Positions 13,077 to 26,729 of a DNA stretch of 64,000 bases are shown here, piece by piece. The stretch covers positions 329,464 through 393,463 of the forward strand of contig VXCM01000136.1 of NCBI GenBank assembly GCA_014773175.1. The letters run 5' to 3'. A program made the position numbers and the translations under genes. The notes under the pieces were generated by a model, which was given only the letters and a program-made list of their open reading frames with translations, ran no database searches and had not been told where the DNA came from. This DNA is from Lucifuga dentata. Its lineage: Eukaryota > Chordata > Actinopteri > Ophidiiformes > Bythitidae. Numbering within the stretch: the first letter of the stretch is position 1; each line of letters starts with the position of its first letter.

Positions 13077-14229
13077 GACTTTAATTTGCCTGCAGCTTGA
13101 GTATATGAATTCTTCTTTTGGCACCTTTTGCATTTTTTTTTCACTCTTCATCTCTTCTCTGTCTTGTTTCCATGCAGTCCCTCTATTCTTTCGCTCTCTC
13201 ACCCCCCCTCCATCCCTTGTCTTCAGGTGACAGGTCCCCCGCTTGCAGTTAACGCTGTCGTGTTCTCTGTCTGCTTTCTGTCAGCATTGCCGCTTTGCAA
13301 CTTACACACTCGCACACACATACACGGATGCACGACTAAGATGCTGCTCAGCTTTTTTTGCAGACTGAGACAGCTAGATATCTACAATTGTGGCACCTTC
13401 TGGCTTTTCAACAATTTAGCATTACCATTGTATTTAATTTTAAGGTTTACTTTAGTACAATTTAAAACTCTTAGTCTAAGAAAAAGTTTGAAAGCAAAAC
13501 ATCGCAAACATATTCACAAGTACTTTGGACAACAAGTAATTTATGAGAAGCTTCAATATGCACAGCAAGTTTCACAAAATGTTTGTTTTTATCTCGCTTT
13601 AATTTTATCCTGACAAATATGTTGCAGGTGTTAACATTACATAATATAAGAAACGAGCCGTGTTAACATCGTGTTTATGTGTTGTTTGCTACTCTGGACA
13701 TTTTGGCTTTCGTGTTGTCACTGTTGTGTGGGAGGAATTATGTAATTTTACACGTAAAGGGTATTTAGCGTAAGGAAACTTTCTTCCTGTATTTGCCCTC
13801 CTCTGCCATTTGTACTCTCTCTCATGTCCATAAACACACACATACATACATAAGCATTGCACACACCAGCTCCATTCATATCTGCATTTATGTATGCAGA
13901 ACACTAACTAGGCTAGTATGATTAATGTACACAGGATGATCCATAGCTGTTCTCCATTCCAGCATGTCCCAGAGGGAACCCTCTGGTCTCTGTCTCACAT
14001 ACATTGACTAGCCAGCCAGCAGCCTCTTACACACTGAATGGTTACTGTGTTGAATGATTAACATGCAGCCATGATAAATGATGGCCAATAGATCATTTAT
14101 ACTGCAGCTACACAGGAAGAGCTGACAGAGACCAGAGGAGAGAGTGAGTGGGTGTGGAGCTGCCATGGATGTGTCTTTCTGTCTGTCTCTCCTCCTGGTT
14201 TCTCTCTAGGTCCTGCCATCACATCAAAC

Positions 14230-14232
<3 letters not shown>

Positions 14233-14275
<43 letters not shown>

Positions 14276-14356
14276 NNNNNNNNNNNNNNNNNNNNNNNNN
14301 NNNNNNNNNNNNNNNNNNNNNNNNNNNNNNNNNNNNNNNNNNNNNNNNNNNNNNNN
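14233..14356. other. (AC)n array running into an 81-N gap
   Basis: An AC array (14233-14275) is followed by 81 Ns (14276-14356), then a C-run and CCCT-rich sequence. It is the only sized gap; the true length of the microsatellite is unknown. Confidence 0.95.
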
Positions 14357-15304
14357 CCCCCCCCCTCCCTCCCTTTCTCTCCTTTTGCTCTGTGTACTTC
14401 TGTAAAGACATCCATGAAACACACCTTCACCTCCCCATCTACTTCCCAGAAAAATCCAAACGAAAAGATACTACCAACTTTTTTCTTCCTCCTGCCATGA
14501 TGTCGACAGTAAATGCTGACAAGAGACTGCAGTACCTTCTCTGACCTTTTATAAGGCTTTAAGAAGACACACACACAGAGACACGCCATTCTATTACTGG
14601 CATTGCGTTTGAATCAGCAGAGTCTGGGGTGGTGTGGAGGAATTTAATGATACACAGTGTTGCTTCAATTTTAGCGCTCCCCAGCTAGGCTAGCAGGTGC
14701 ACCATTTATCCTTTATTCAAAGGAGAAATGGGGGCTTCAGTGGCCGGCTGACTGCTTTAAGTGAGTGAGTGAACTGCACACAGACAGAGTAATCATACTT
14801 TCTGTCATGCTTTGTCTGTGTCCTAATGGCTGGCTGTGAATGTCTATAGGCTATACTGTCCTCACTGTACATTAAAATTTACAACACTGTCACCTAATTC
14901 CACCCTTTAAATTGTCCATGGTGCCTTTTATGAACCTCCTATTACCTTTTTTGTCCTGTTATTGCCGCTCTTATAAGCTGTCCATATTTCATGAGGACTG
15001 GGTTGTCCTTTTGCCATGCCCCATGACCCTACAGTATGTCTTTCAGGGATGGAGGATAAGAAGCTGGGAGGCTATGGCCTTAAATATCCTTTATGGAAAT
15101 ATGGCTCGGCTTCTGCACAGACCCCCTCCATACACATCCCCTCCCCTGGCCCCCGATCCTCGATCAATAAATAATGGGTGTGAGGCTGCACGAGTGTGCA
15201 GCCAACAGATTGTGAGAGCAAGGAGAGTGCTTGCTGCATTGCAAGAAGGAGCTGTCGATGACTGACTTGAGAGTCAAAAAGATGGAGCGAGAGAAAGTGA
15301 GTGT

Positions 15305-15336
<32 letters not shown>

Positions 15337-15577
15337 AGTAGTTACAGGGAAAGTAAGAGATCAGCAATTGCAGAGAGGCAAAGTGAGTAGAAAAATGTAA
15401 AAATGAGGACTGAAAAAAGATTGAGAGAAAAAATGAAAATAAAATGCCGCTGGAACAAAATTAAAAGTTTCTCTGTTTGTAATGTCTGCATGTTCAAACC
15501 ATCATGAGGCATCCTTGACTCGTGGCCACTAATTTCCCAAGTTCTCCCTGTTCTCCTCAGGCCTGCTGCTGAGTCAA

Positions 15578-15702
15578 TTATATCCTATTGGCAGGTAATT
15601 ATGGGCATATTAAGAGCAGTCATCAATTGCTGTGAAGCCNTTATATCCTATTGGCAGGTAATTATGGGCATATTAAGAGCAGTCATCAATTGCTGTGAAG
15701 CC
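15578..15702. other. Assembly artefact: 62-base direct duplication around one N
   Basis: 15578-15639 and 15641-15702 are identical, separated by a single N at 15640. This is two contig ends that overlap but were placed end to end. The real locus should hold one copy. Confidence 0.93.
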
Positions 15703-15821
15703 TTGTTTTGGATTTGCATTGGTAATTTGTTTGAGCCACAGTCAAGTGTGTGAAAGCAGGAAAGACAAGAAGAGCTTTTGTCCCTCTGTGGGACATTAGT
15801 ATTTGAAGTGTAGGTGTGCAT

Positions 15822-15823
<2 letters not shown>

Positions 15824-15868
<45 letters not shown>
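15824..15868. repeat. (AC)n microsatellite
   Basis: About 22 uninterrupted units. Confidence 0.97.
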
Positions 15869-15873
<5 letters not shown>

Positions 15874-17579
15874 GTAATCACATGCTTCTTTACACATGCT
15901 TGCTCTCATGCGCACACACACAAGCTACAATCTCTCTAAGTGTTTACTTATTACAGCCTTATTTTAGAAGAAGCAGTCTCACCGCCCGTTTCCCCTGGCA
16001 CAGAAATGTCAGCTGCGGCTCATCTAAATGACGCCCATCTGTTAAACCTTAATCAAAATTTCCATAATTTTCTTCATGCACTATAATGTTTCTTCACTCC
16101 ACTTCTCCCTTCATCTCTCCCCAGTCCTCCTCCTATCTCATTTGCTGAGTTTAAATGCTAATTCATAAAATGGAGAGTATTCTCAGGGTGGCCACATATG
16201 TTGTAGAAATATGAATTTTGAAATATGATAATGAAATAAGTGCCTCCCAGTAGAAAAGACCTACTCCCACTTTGAAAAGGGTCTTGACCTACTGTGGTGC
16301 TGTCATGATAGATGGAGGACATGCAGAGAGGGGTGGGGTGATGCTCTCTTAAGCCCAATCTCCTTTACACTGCACCTCGTCATAAAGAACAGCAATGACC
16401 CTGTATTCTTCTGGGCTTCAATATGGATTTTCCTTTTCCTCTAAAGTAGGTCTAATCTGAAGTAAGTAGCAGGTCTTGCTAATCAATTGACATATAGGTG
16501 CACCCCTTGGTGGCTGACGGGACAGGCAATTGATGTGTTGTTCCAGCAGAATTAGTCTGCCCCTTTTATGTGGTCACAGCCAGCTGGACAGTCGATAATA
16601 GCCCTGCTTTTGTGATTACTGCGTCTCCACTCCAGTAGCCGGTGCAGTCAGGCAGACCCGGACGACAAATAGTTGGTTAAAGGTAATTATAGTCTGTGCC
16701 TTTAGGTTGTGATATAGAAATGTGAATATGGATTTAATCTATTGGGTGGTGGTGTTCATTTTTTGATTTAGACTAAAGAAAGATCAAGCAAATGTAGAAA
16801 ACATTATAAACAGAATTTAATTTCACACTCTGAGAATTTTTCATATCTTAAAAATACTTTATCAGCTTTTTTGCTTTATGGGATTATATACTATGACTGA
16901 AGTCTAGACATGGATTGGGAGGGAGTGGAACAAACATTGAAGTCATAGTTCTCTGGGCAGAAAGAACAAGTCCCATCTGTTTTAAGCCTGATGGGATCTA
17001 AAGGAGACGCAGCGTCCCCACAAATTACATTCAGCACATGGTTCCAGCTTTAAGCAAGGAAGAGTTACTACTTCCTGTCAGCCGGAAACAAAAGGCTGTT
17101 TGGACTGGGCCCAAATGTTTACATTTCACCTCTTTTCAGCAGCTTTTCTGTCCTTTAAACACCACAAACCAGACTCTGTCAGTTTTTGTATGATACAGCC
17201 TACTTATTCTTTCAGAAACACTGTCTGTAAGCTACTGTTACATTATTTGATCCTTACTTCTAGTGAATTTTGTCTTTGAATCTTGACTTTTTTGAGAAAG
17301 TCACCGAAATTTTGTACCCTCACTGACTGATCTCCAACCTGCAACAGGAACAACTTCCATTTTTCAGCTATCTAAAGCCTATAGCCCATAAGAGTGTATG
17401 CAATAAGTCAATTTAAGTGCCACACTACATCAAACCATATTTTGACTGCACAGTTTTGGCCTTTTATCGCTAACCCAGCAAGGCTGCCCTCTTAAAATGT
17501 CTGTCTGAGGGCTCCATGCAGCATTACTCATCATGCTAACTAGCACTTACCAAGGGCTTGGGAATCTAAGGGCAACTGT

Positions 17580-17875
17580 GAGAGTGTGAGTTGGATGTCT
17601 GGAGGTTGCAGGATAAAGCACTCACCAACCTCCACAAAGATCTAAGTTCAATCTCTGGTTGGGAGCTCCATCAAAGTTGATGTGTTTGTGTGTGGGAAGC
17701 CGGTGAAGGGTGATGTCCTTGTTGCTGCATTAATAACTCCTACTGGTTGGTTGGGATATTTGTGAGGAGGGGGTGTGATATGTGTGAGATAGTGGGAAAC
17801 TTCATGGTAAAACTGATGGCTGGCTAGTGGAAAGAATTGGCTGGGACTTCCTGTGTATTGGAGTCGATTGTCTGC
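17580..17875 (+). mobile_element. Degenerate tRNA-SINE-like repeat
   Basis: AGTTCAATCTC at 17646 matches the polymerase III B box in most positions and is followed by TGGTTGGGAGCTCC, a typical continuation in fish tRNA-SINEs. A loose A-box-like TGGATGTCTGG lies about 50 bases upstream. The boundaries are estimates. Confidence 0.35.
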
Positions 17876-19224
17876 CTACAGCCTTTACAGTGGGGGTTAG
17901 CAGGAACAAGGACACATTAAGATTTAAGTTTCCTCCAGAGAGAAAGTTAAATTATGTAAATTATAAAAATTGTTTTCAGCATTTTTCACCTTTTGTCTAA
18001 ATGAAGATTTTGTAAGGGAAACCATTTTCTTCAAGACTTCTCGTCTTATCAAGGAAAAACACAGAAAAATGTTTGCAGCCCCTAAAGGTCCTCTCACCTT
18101 TACAAAACAACGCAGGGGACCTGTAAAATGTCACACAAACCCTGCAAACAGCAATTACAGCTACTTCAAGCCCTATTATGGCTGACATTGATTAATAAAA
18201 CCACTGATGCTACAAAAAAAGAGAATGGGAAAAGGAATGTAAACGGTTGACCGAAGAGACCAGAACATTAAGAGAAATCTGGAGCTTTCAGATAAAAATT
18301 CCCACTCTGCTTTGAACTAATTATCCTCCTAGCCTCGTCAGCCCTCAAACCAGGCCCATTCTATCACAGATAAACCACAGGGGACAAAGCTCAGGCAAAA
18401 CAAGCATGAATATTTATGTTGTTGTGTGTGTGCGTGTGTGTTTAATTATATCAGTGGAATACATACTGATGTGGTTGCACATGCATCCCCTTATACACAG
18501 AGGGCACAGTATTGTGCCGTTTGTCCACAGGATAGTCAGTAGGGAGTGGAGGAGAATGGAGAGAAAGGCTGTGCTAGCAGGCAACATCTTTCCCCAGGGG
18601 GGAGTGTTGATTAATGAATCACATCTTCTTAACCTCAGGCTGCTGCTGCGCCGCTGCATTTTCACAGTGCTGCAGAGCATCAGCCAGCCCTGTGCCAACT
18701 TGCCTGACTGGCGCAACATGGCACAGGGTGGGCGCTGCCACGGCTAACAGGGACTGAGAGTTAGCCCCAAAATAAACAAATTAGATTCTGGGGTATGAGC
18801 AGAAACTGCCTGATAAATTTGATCATTTCAGCCTGCGGGTGTTGTTGCTCACACAAACAACCCCCCGCGGAATGCTGTTGAATTCGTTTAACATATGTGA
18901 TTATTGTGCTGCGTAAATTGAGCTTTTACTTTTGAGTTGTTGTTTTTTTTTTTAATGCTAGTCTTAATGTTTTTTGCCCATGTTTTTGTATCCAGTCAAT
19001 GCTAATAATATTTTTTCTTCTTTATTCTCCCTGTCTTCCATATGTCCATGATGCCTCCACTTTGGCTGACTTCTGAAATGGTCCTCTCTCATTAACAGGT
19101 ATGTAATGAAATGCAAGATACTTTACATTAAGGCAAAGCATGACATTCCAGCTATATAAATCCTAAGACCTATTAGGTTGTTAGTCCTCACCTCTTGTTT
19201 TAGGCAAGGACTAACAACTGAAAC

Positions 19225-19402
19225 TCATCAACAACAACAATGTGTTTTTTTACTGTTGAGCTCTGGGCAGCTCTGTTGGAGTTAACTAGCAGAAGTGTGA
19301 TTCTCCCATCTGTTGGTGAGAGACGGGAGAGAATCACACGTCTGCTGTCCTTGCCCAGCTTGTCTGGGGATTCAAACTTGTGACCTTGTGGCTGAGTGGC
19401 TC
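19225..19402 (-). mobile_element. Inverted tRNA-SINE-like repeat with foldback
   Basis: Read on the minus strand, AGTTTGAATCC (complement of 19370-19380) is a near B box following a tRNA-like GTCACA stretch, and the far end runs into a TTG-repeat tail (complement of ACAACAACAA near 19231). Within it, CAGAAGTGTGATTCTC (19290-19305) pairs with GAGAATCACACGTCTG (19329-19344). Confidence 0.4.
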
Positions 19403-22190
19403 AAAATGGTCCTATTTTGCCCACTTCATCCAGCAGCCTTCCCTTTTGCTCCTATGGGTACTAACTGAGAGCTACGGACAAACATTGATTCATGGCCACA
19501 TGGTCTTACACAGGAGTGCAGGAGTCACAGGAGTGTGACACAGGAGTGTGATCTGCGTGCTAATACCCTCTTTGGACTATTACACTGGGCTCTCAATCAT
19601 CCAGTTTGGTTTGAATTTGGAACTTCTGCCATCCCCCTCTCTTTTGCTTCTCTCTTTCTCTACTTTCTTTGTTCCTATGTACTGTGCTTACATCTGCCTC
19701 ATTTACCTACATGAGGGGAAGTAAGTTTAGACATACTGTACCTTTCATTCCAATGCAATACCACCGCTGACTGTATCCTCAAAAATGATCATAAAGGTAA
19801 ATCAACACCTCACTGACACAGTGTCAACAACTTTAGAAATGTAGGATGGCGGGTTGTTGTGTTGGATTGCAGTTTATTGCACAGGTGTACCTAATAAATT
19901 GGTAAATTGGTAATTATCAGTTACATATAAGATGGCTAACTGAAGTACAATGGCATACATCAGGGATAGCCTTTACATTAAGACTGATACCGGAAAAAAA
20001 AGTTTAGGTTGTCTTTGTGTAATGGATTGTAGTAGATCAGAAGATCATACTACTAAGAAGTAGTGTGAGCTCCAGCTCTCTAAAATGAGAGCGTTTTAGA
20101 CTTTAAACAGCCCTCTCACCTTTCAATATATGTGTAGTGAAACTGTTTGTGTGTGTGTATGTGTGTATGAGAGAGAGACAGAGACAGAGAAAGAGAGAAT
20201 GGTAGATTGTATTGATCCAGGGGGAATGGTCCCTTGTGATAACGCTATGTCACTCTATACTTCCCTCAACCACACACACACACCTTGAGTGTATGGCTTG
20301 AGGCAGATATTGCAGTGCATTGTCAGCAGTGTTTACCACCAAACATCACATCCACAGAGGGCCCTTTAATGACTGCAGGACTTTCAGTTGCAGCGTGCAT
20401 TTGATCGTTTGCGCATATGTAAATGTTTGTTTAACGATTCCTGTTTAGAGAGAGAGTGTGATTGCTTTCATAATATCGACATGTTTATTATATTTGTGTT
20501 ACACAGCAAATTACTGGTTGTACCATGGTGTAAGTTTGTCTGTTGCGTGTGTGTGTGGGCTGAGTGGCATTTGGCTTGCCAGGAACTCTGAACAGAAAAA
20601 TTAAAAATTAAATTAAGCCTGTTGCACTATCCCCTCTTCTCTCTCGTTCTCTCTTTGAGTTCTCCATGGTGATGTCATACAGTCTCACGTGTCAGCATCA
20701 GTGCAGTTTTCTTTATACGTTAACACACTAAACACAAACACAATTGCGTCAGCAGCCAGTCTGCTGTCTCAAGCATCCTTTCACTCATTTTACATATTGC
20801 TGTTGGCAATGATGACCCCATCATGCCTACTTGGCTCAGGGATGCTGGTTGCTGTGGCATCGCCCATGGTAACCCGCCTTTGCAGTCAGTGGACAGGATT
20901 AATAACTTAATAATGCTCTCTTTTTTTCCTATCATCTCTGCTGTTGTATTTTTTTTTCCCCATTCATTCAGTATTTATACAAATTTAATATGGTTCCCTG
21001 AGCTGCTCTCCATAAGGACTTCTGTCACATAATGAGAGTGATTAGATGTTTTCATATACACAATAATGTAGCCAGAGGAATACTTAGCTTTGTTGGAAGT
21101 GTTCTGGTTCATCTGAAGGCCATGGGGCTTGGGCCACATTTTGTACTCAATGTAGTAATATGTTGCAAACACTTAGAACACTTGCTTGTTTTTCTGTCAT
21201 TTTTTTTTCATTATGCACTTACCTTTATTTTTGTCCCTGCTAAATATAATTTTACCCCTCAAAACTACCTGAAAATAAATGTCACGAAAGCCTTGATAGA
21301 AGAAATGGAAGTATTTATATCTATTTTCACAGAAACCTTGAAATGAATCCCTCACCTATCTGATATTGATCAGATCTGGGTCAGAGTGTAGCTGAAAGAA
21401 TTACTAGTGTTATTTATAACTGCTTGCATTATCAGGTATGTCAGTTTGTCTGCACGTCAACTCAGATAGTGTTAGGTAAGTTGTCACTCAGAACAAAAAT
21501 ATAAAATGTATTTTTAAAAAAATACCAAATTCTTTTCAGTGATTCCTTAAAAATTTGGCACTTGCTGTTTTTAAGCTACATGTTAGAATGCAGCAATGTG
21601 ATATCTGAAGCTCAACTGAGAAGCTATTCATATATGTGTATGTGTGTTTGTGTTATCACTGGTGGAATATAGTGTCATTTAACTCATTATGTGTGTGTAT
21701 TTGAAGTATTAGTACTGTAATGCAGATATCTTGTACTGAAGTACCTGAAGTAAAGCCAACTATTGAAGATTTGCTCTGGAAATACTGAGGTAGACCAATG
21801 CAAACTCCAAGGTCTTCACTCAGATATGTGAAAGCATGCAAATGTCTTTTAGGTTGCAGCTTTAGAGGAAAATGCATTCACAAAGCAATATACAGTACAT
21901 TACTATGTAATTTATCATGCCAGTGTATGTGTGTGTGTGATGTCCTTGCTGTCATTGAGATCTTAAGAGGAAGCACATTGACCTTTTCGCCAGCAGTTTC
22001 TCTCCTCATCACAAAAGCAGCTGTTAAACTCTTAGCAGGCCTTTTTAGCCAGATTTTCAATTGCTCTCTGTGGGTGAGAAACCCTGCCACAGGATGAAAA
22101 GCACTTAATCCGTCAGCTGAAGTCAGAGGGCTGAGTTGATGTCAGGAGAGGGAGAAAGCGAGCGAGACAGACTGTGAGCTGGGTCATCTT

Positions 22191-22218
22191 TTTTTTTTTT
22201 TTCNTTTTTTTTTTTTTT
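22191..22218. repeat. Poly-T tract split by a contig join
   Basis: T-runs on both sides of an N at 22204, so the true length is uncertain. Confidence 0.9.
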
Positions 22219-23201
22219 CCTCTGTATAACTTGTGCTAGATTTGCTCTTCTCCTCCTGTATTAAACTTTACCTTTGCCTCAGATTGCTCCTTACTTGTTT
22301 ATGTTTCCAAAATCTTCCGCCCTTTCATTCCCTTCTGCTCTTTCTGCTTGAATAACCTTTCTGCGACTGCTCTCACCCATGCTGCGCCCTCTGCAGAAGC
22401 TCTTCCACTCCAACCTGGCAACACCTGCCTCCCCCCACCCCCACCTAGAGTCACACTCTGTCTCTCTTTGCATCTTTTGTCTGTCTCCCACATTCCCTGT
22501 CATCTACCAACACATTTTGCTGCTTATGTTATGTGTAATGCATGCTAATTTAGGCAAATGAGATGTGTAGCAGCACAAGTGCCACATGTCCCAGCATGGA
22601 GCTATGGGCTGGTGTGATCACTCCTTACCTGGAGGAGATGTATGGAAACAGCAGGCTGGGCATCTGGAGGATGGAGTGAGAGAGGAAGATGTGATTAGAG
22701 GTAGAGGTGAAAATTGGAAATGTGACATCTCTGAATTTATATTCATCTTATGCACTCAGAGTTCTGAGAGAACAAGGTTAAAAACAGATGTAGTAAATGG
22801 TACAACTTCACTATAATTTTTTGTCAGGCAGAGTAGTGCAAATTTAATAACAGTTTGAAGAGTTTTGTTTATGGAGAAATCATGTTGAGGTTAATGTTGA
22901 GTTAAAGTTGAGATAAACATGACACTTGTGGGTTAAAATGATTGGGAATGTAAATACATCCTGCCTGAGGTCAATTGCAGAATATGCAGTTACAACAGAT
23001 CCCATGTTTTGGCAGCTTTGCTATAACAATCTGTCAATATCAGCCGAAGTTTCTCACTTATTTTGTCTCGGCTTTTGCCTCTCGTCTGCAGTAGCTGTGT
23101 TGCTGTCACATGATGAATGCAGAACTGCAGATTTCTCATGACACTGCAGCAGCCCATCTGCCTGTTCAGAATTCATTGACAGTGTTTGCTGACTCACTGT
23201 C

Positions 23202-23205
<4 letters not shown>

Positions 23206-23232
<27 letters not shown>
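23206..23232. repeat. (CT)n microsatellite
   Basis: About 13 units followed by a short CTG run. Confidence 0.95.
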
Positions 23233-23288
23233 GCTGCTGCTGTCATACCGTCCTGACTGACGAGACAGGCATGACAAGTTTGGGTCAT

Positions 23289-23289
<1 letters not shown>

Positions 23290-23320
<31 letters not shown>
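23290..23320. repeat. (CA)n microsatellite
   Basis: About 15 uninterrupted units. Confidence 0.96.
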
Positions 23321-23324
<4 letters not shown>

Positions 23325-23968
23325 TCTTACACAAACAGGAACACACAAATACGGACATGCACACGCACACAGAGTAGCTTTGCCTGCATAGTTACAGTAG
23401 TTCCAGGGCAATTATAGACTAGTACACAATGAGTTTACAGGGTATAAGTCTCTTTATACTTGTCATATAGCTACTCTAATTTTTGTGGAAAGTCCATCTT
23501 GCAACATCTTGTTTAGAAATTATGTGTGACTTGATGTTAATTCCAGGGTATTGTGTAAGTCATTAGTTAAATGGTCATGCCATAATGATATTAGTTGGTA
23601 CATTATGTGTATTGTCTGTGAAACTGGTTTCAGAATTATCCTTTCATGTACACGTTTAGTTGTGAGAGGTAAAATCAGTGTTCGTTAGCAGCCATTTTGT
23701 TTTTGTTGTCTGTCCCTGAGAACTCACTTTCCATTACCTGGTAGAAGTTTCCTTCCTACCTCCCAGTGCTTTCCATTTTACATGCATGTAACTAAGTAAC
23801 CTGTCATTGTGACATTAAGCCTGTCAAAGGAAATAAATCTACCTGAATAATTCTTAGCTGTTAAACATGGACATCTGAAAACAGATGAAAGGCACCCTAC
23901 ATCTTCAGTTTCTGTAATGGCTTATTTACTTCCCTGTGGAACACAGGACTCCAAAACCCTCAGCAGCT

Positions 23969-24099
23969 ATTTCAGCCAAAGAGGGGGGGTCGTAATGAAT
24001 TGTAATAATGATAGAAATAAATAGCTTTAGCACNATTTCAGCCAAAGAGGGGGGGTCGTAATGAATTGTAATAATGATAGAAATAAATAGCTTTAGCAC
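23969..24099. other. Assembly artefact: 65-base direct duplication around one N
   Basis: 23969-24033 and 24035-24099 are identical around an N at 24034. The cause is the same as at 15640. Confidence 0.93.
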
Positions 24100-24147
24100 A
24101 TTCAACCCAGCGCTCTGCCCTGCCCTTGTGAATCCCTGCTGAGTCCA

Positions 24148-24173
24148 TTATTGTTATTATTATTATTATTATT
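24148..24173. repeat. (ATT)n microsatellite
   Basis: About eight TTA/ATT units with one G interruption. Confidence 0.95.
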
Positions 24174-25595
24174 GAAACCATAGTGAGCCGATAGTCTCAC
24201 AGCTATCTTTCTATCACATTAAAACGCCAGTCTGATCTAGAAGCGCTCAGTTTCTCCATCATTCCTCAGATTTCTTTCTGTATCTCTCTCTCCCTCCCTT
24301 GATCTCTCTTCTTTTTTTGCTCTCTCTTGCCGCTCTGCAGTGAATCTATGGTCCCGGGTATGGGGGACCAGAAGACTATATAAATAATTTATCCATTTCT
24401 CTCTATGGGGTGTTTTGGTGCTCATTCTACTACTCCTTTCTTTTCCTCTCCATTCTTCTCTTGCCCTCTGCATTCTGGGTATAAACATATACACGCACAT
24501 ACACACATACTGAGGTGCATGCACACACTTTATCAATCATCTTCACATTCCCTGACCTCAGAACCAGGGGAACTGCTTTTGACCTCTCCAATATTCTCCA
24601 TATCTAGTTGTCCACCATGACTTTCATGCCAGGATCTTCCACGTGAGTCCCCATCCCGCTTTAAATATGTATGGCTGCTATCACTGAGTGGACAAACCTC
24701 ATCTAAATGTGGCCTAAATTATGTAGGATGGATACCAGCGTAGTCCTGGCCTGCAAACCAGCTCTTAAACAGGGTTTCCATGGTAATCTGGTAAAATGTG
24801 CTTTCCCCCTTTTTACTGTAGTGTGAAAAACAGCATTTTACTGTGTGCTAGTGTGCATGAGTCTGTCTCTGTGAGTGAGAATGTGTATGTGTGTGTATGC
24901 CCTTTGGCAACATGTCTCAAATTTTCAGAAGCCAGATTTTGATAAAGCTCTCCATTCACTACGAAAAGGCTTTGAAGCAGATCTGTATGAGTGTGTGAGA
25001 GAGAATTCAGCGCAATGTCACATATTTATTTGTGTTTGCTTCATTTTGTTTTTGTCTTCTGCTGAAGTTTTCTTTTTGTGTTTTGCCACGTTTCTTAGTG
25101 TTGGCATTTACCTTTTAAAGTTTGTGACCGATGGCTGTTCTGTGTCTGCTGCTGGGCAACACATTAAATGTTTCATATTCATTAAATGGTTTACAGAGAT
25201 CTTTGTGAGCCATATTTGCATATTAATTCCCCTCACATTTCACTGAACTTTTCGGTGAGCCTGATTAAAATTCATAGCAGCTGCCATGGAAATGTATAAA
25301 ACGCCTCAAAAGAGCCTGCAACAAAGCACTCAAATATATGCTCTAAAAATCTAACTACAGAATGTCTTGAAATATTGTTCTAAGCTGAAATCAAATTTGA
25401 CCAAAGAGAAATCAGCGGAACAGTACCTGTTCCTTCCTGCTGATTAGCTGTGAGTCACAGCAACCGTATGAATATTCAGCGCTGCAGTTGGTCTGCTTTT
25501 TGTTTTCACCCTCTGTCTTTCTTTAGTTTTCCCTCTCAGAGTGATGGCTGGTTTTCCACCTACACGAGGACACAGACATACAGAAGCATGGCAAA

Positions 25596-25599
<4 letters not shown>

Positions 25600-25650
<51 letters not shown>
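25600..25650. repeat. (AC)n microsatellite
   Basis: About 25 uninterrupted units. Confidence 0.97.
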
Positions 25651-25654
<4 letters not shown>

Positions 25655-26693
25655 GATTGGAAAGGCTACCCAACCATCCCACCCCATTCATGAATATTCA
25701 TCCACACCTGCTTCCGGGAGAAAGTTTTTAGCAGGTTTCATTGCTGCTGAGACAGAAGTTTGGACCTTAAGTCTTTTGTGTGTGTGTGTGTGTATGTGCA
25801 TGTGTGTGTGTGCGTGTGCGCTGTGCTTGCTGCATTTCTGTTGTCTCCTTATACACGAGGCTCACTATCTTCATTTCTGTATCCCTCTTTATCTTTAATA
25901 GTGCACCTATAGGTTAAAGTGATATATTTCTCCCTGTGAAAGTATATTAACTATAATTGGTTGATATTTTGACCTTGTGATAAAATTATGCTTTTATTCT
26001 TCCTGGTAGGAGTTTATATATCGTATTTCTGTTACCCATGAAGTAGCAAAGGTTACAAAATGGTGACATGCTGATTTGTTTTACCAGCTAAATAGCATGG
26101 CCATTATGCAAATCAGCCTTTTTTCCATGTGGTGAATGTGGCGTGTGGTGTATAATACACACTCATCTGTACCTCAGAGAAAGGCTGTGATGTCATCACA
26201 ACAGACACACTTGTGATGCAACATCAGTAGAGGGTTTGGAAATCGCCGTAGGATATAGAGGGGAAGGCTAGTGGGATTATAGTTTGGTAAGAAGGGCTTT
26301 GTGGACTGATGGAGTAGACCAAGGCTGTTGGGGTGTGCGTGCATGTGTGTGTGTACGCGCGTGTGGAACATGTGTCGGAAACTGTCTCTGCCAAAGCTCT
26401 CATAGCTTTGGTTTACAGCTAATGTGAAGGTGTTTGGTTTAGTTCCACCTGTCTGTTTTCCAGCCTTCCTTCTTCCCTCATTCCATTTTGCTCACTAACT
26501 CCCCTCACTCCCTCCCCACATTCTTTCTACTCCTAGTAATCCTTCTCTCCATCCCTCCATCCCTCAAAAAGCTATCAGTATTAGGAGAGTGAAGAGAGAG
26601 GGCGAGAACATGACACTCAAGCATTAAAGAGAGGAGTTATTGGCCGAGTCCAGTCCCTTTCTACTTATTTTTCCCTATCCCTCCATCCCTCAT

Positions 26694-26694
<1 letters not shown>

Positions 26695-26728
<34 letters not shown>
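26695..26728. repeat. (CA)n microsatellite
   Basis: 17 uninterrupted units. Confidence 0.97.

Positions 26729-26729
<1 letters not shown>

Larger units (their letters stand above)
11471..17579. other. Intronic stretch, no gene recognised
   Basis: Simple repeats, a poly-T tract and the N gap. 15480-16680 is low in simple repeats and has homeodomain, CCAAT-like and octamer motifs, so it is a candidate conserved noncoding region. Confidence 0.55.

Noticed and set aside
13128..13613. 161-codon + strand frame
   Set aside because: A C/T-rich start then AT-rich sequence, no recognisable domain, no splice or initiation context; consistent with chance.
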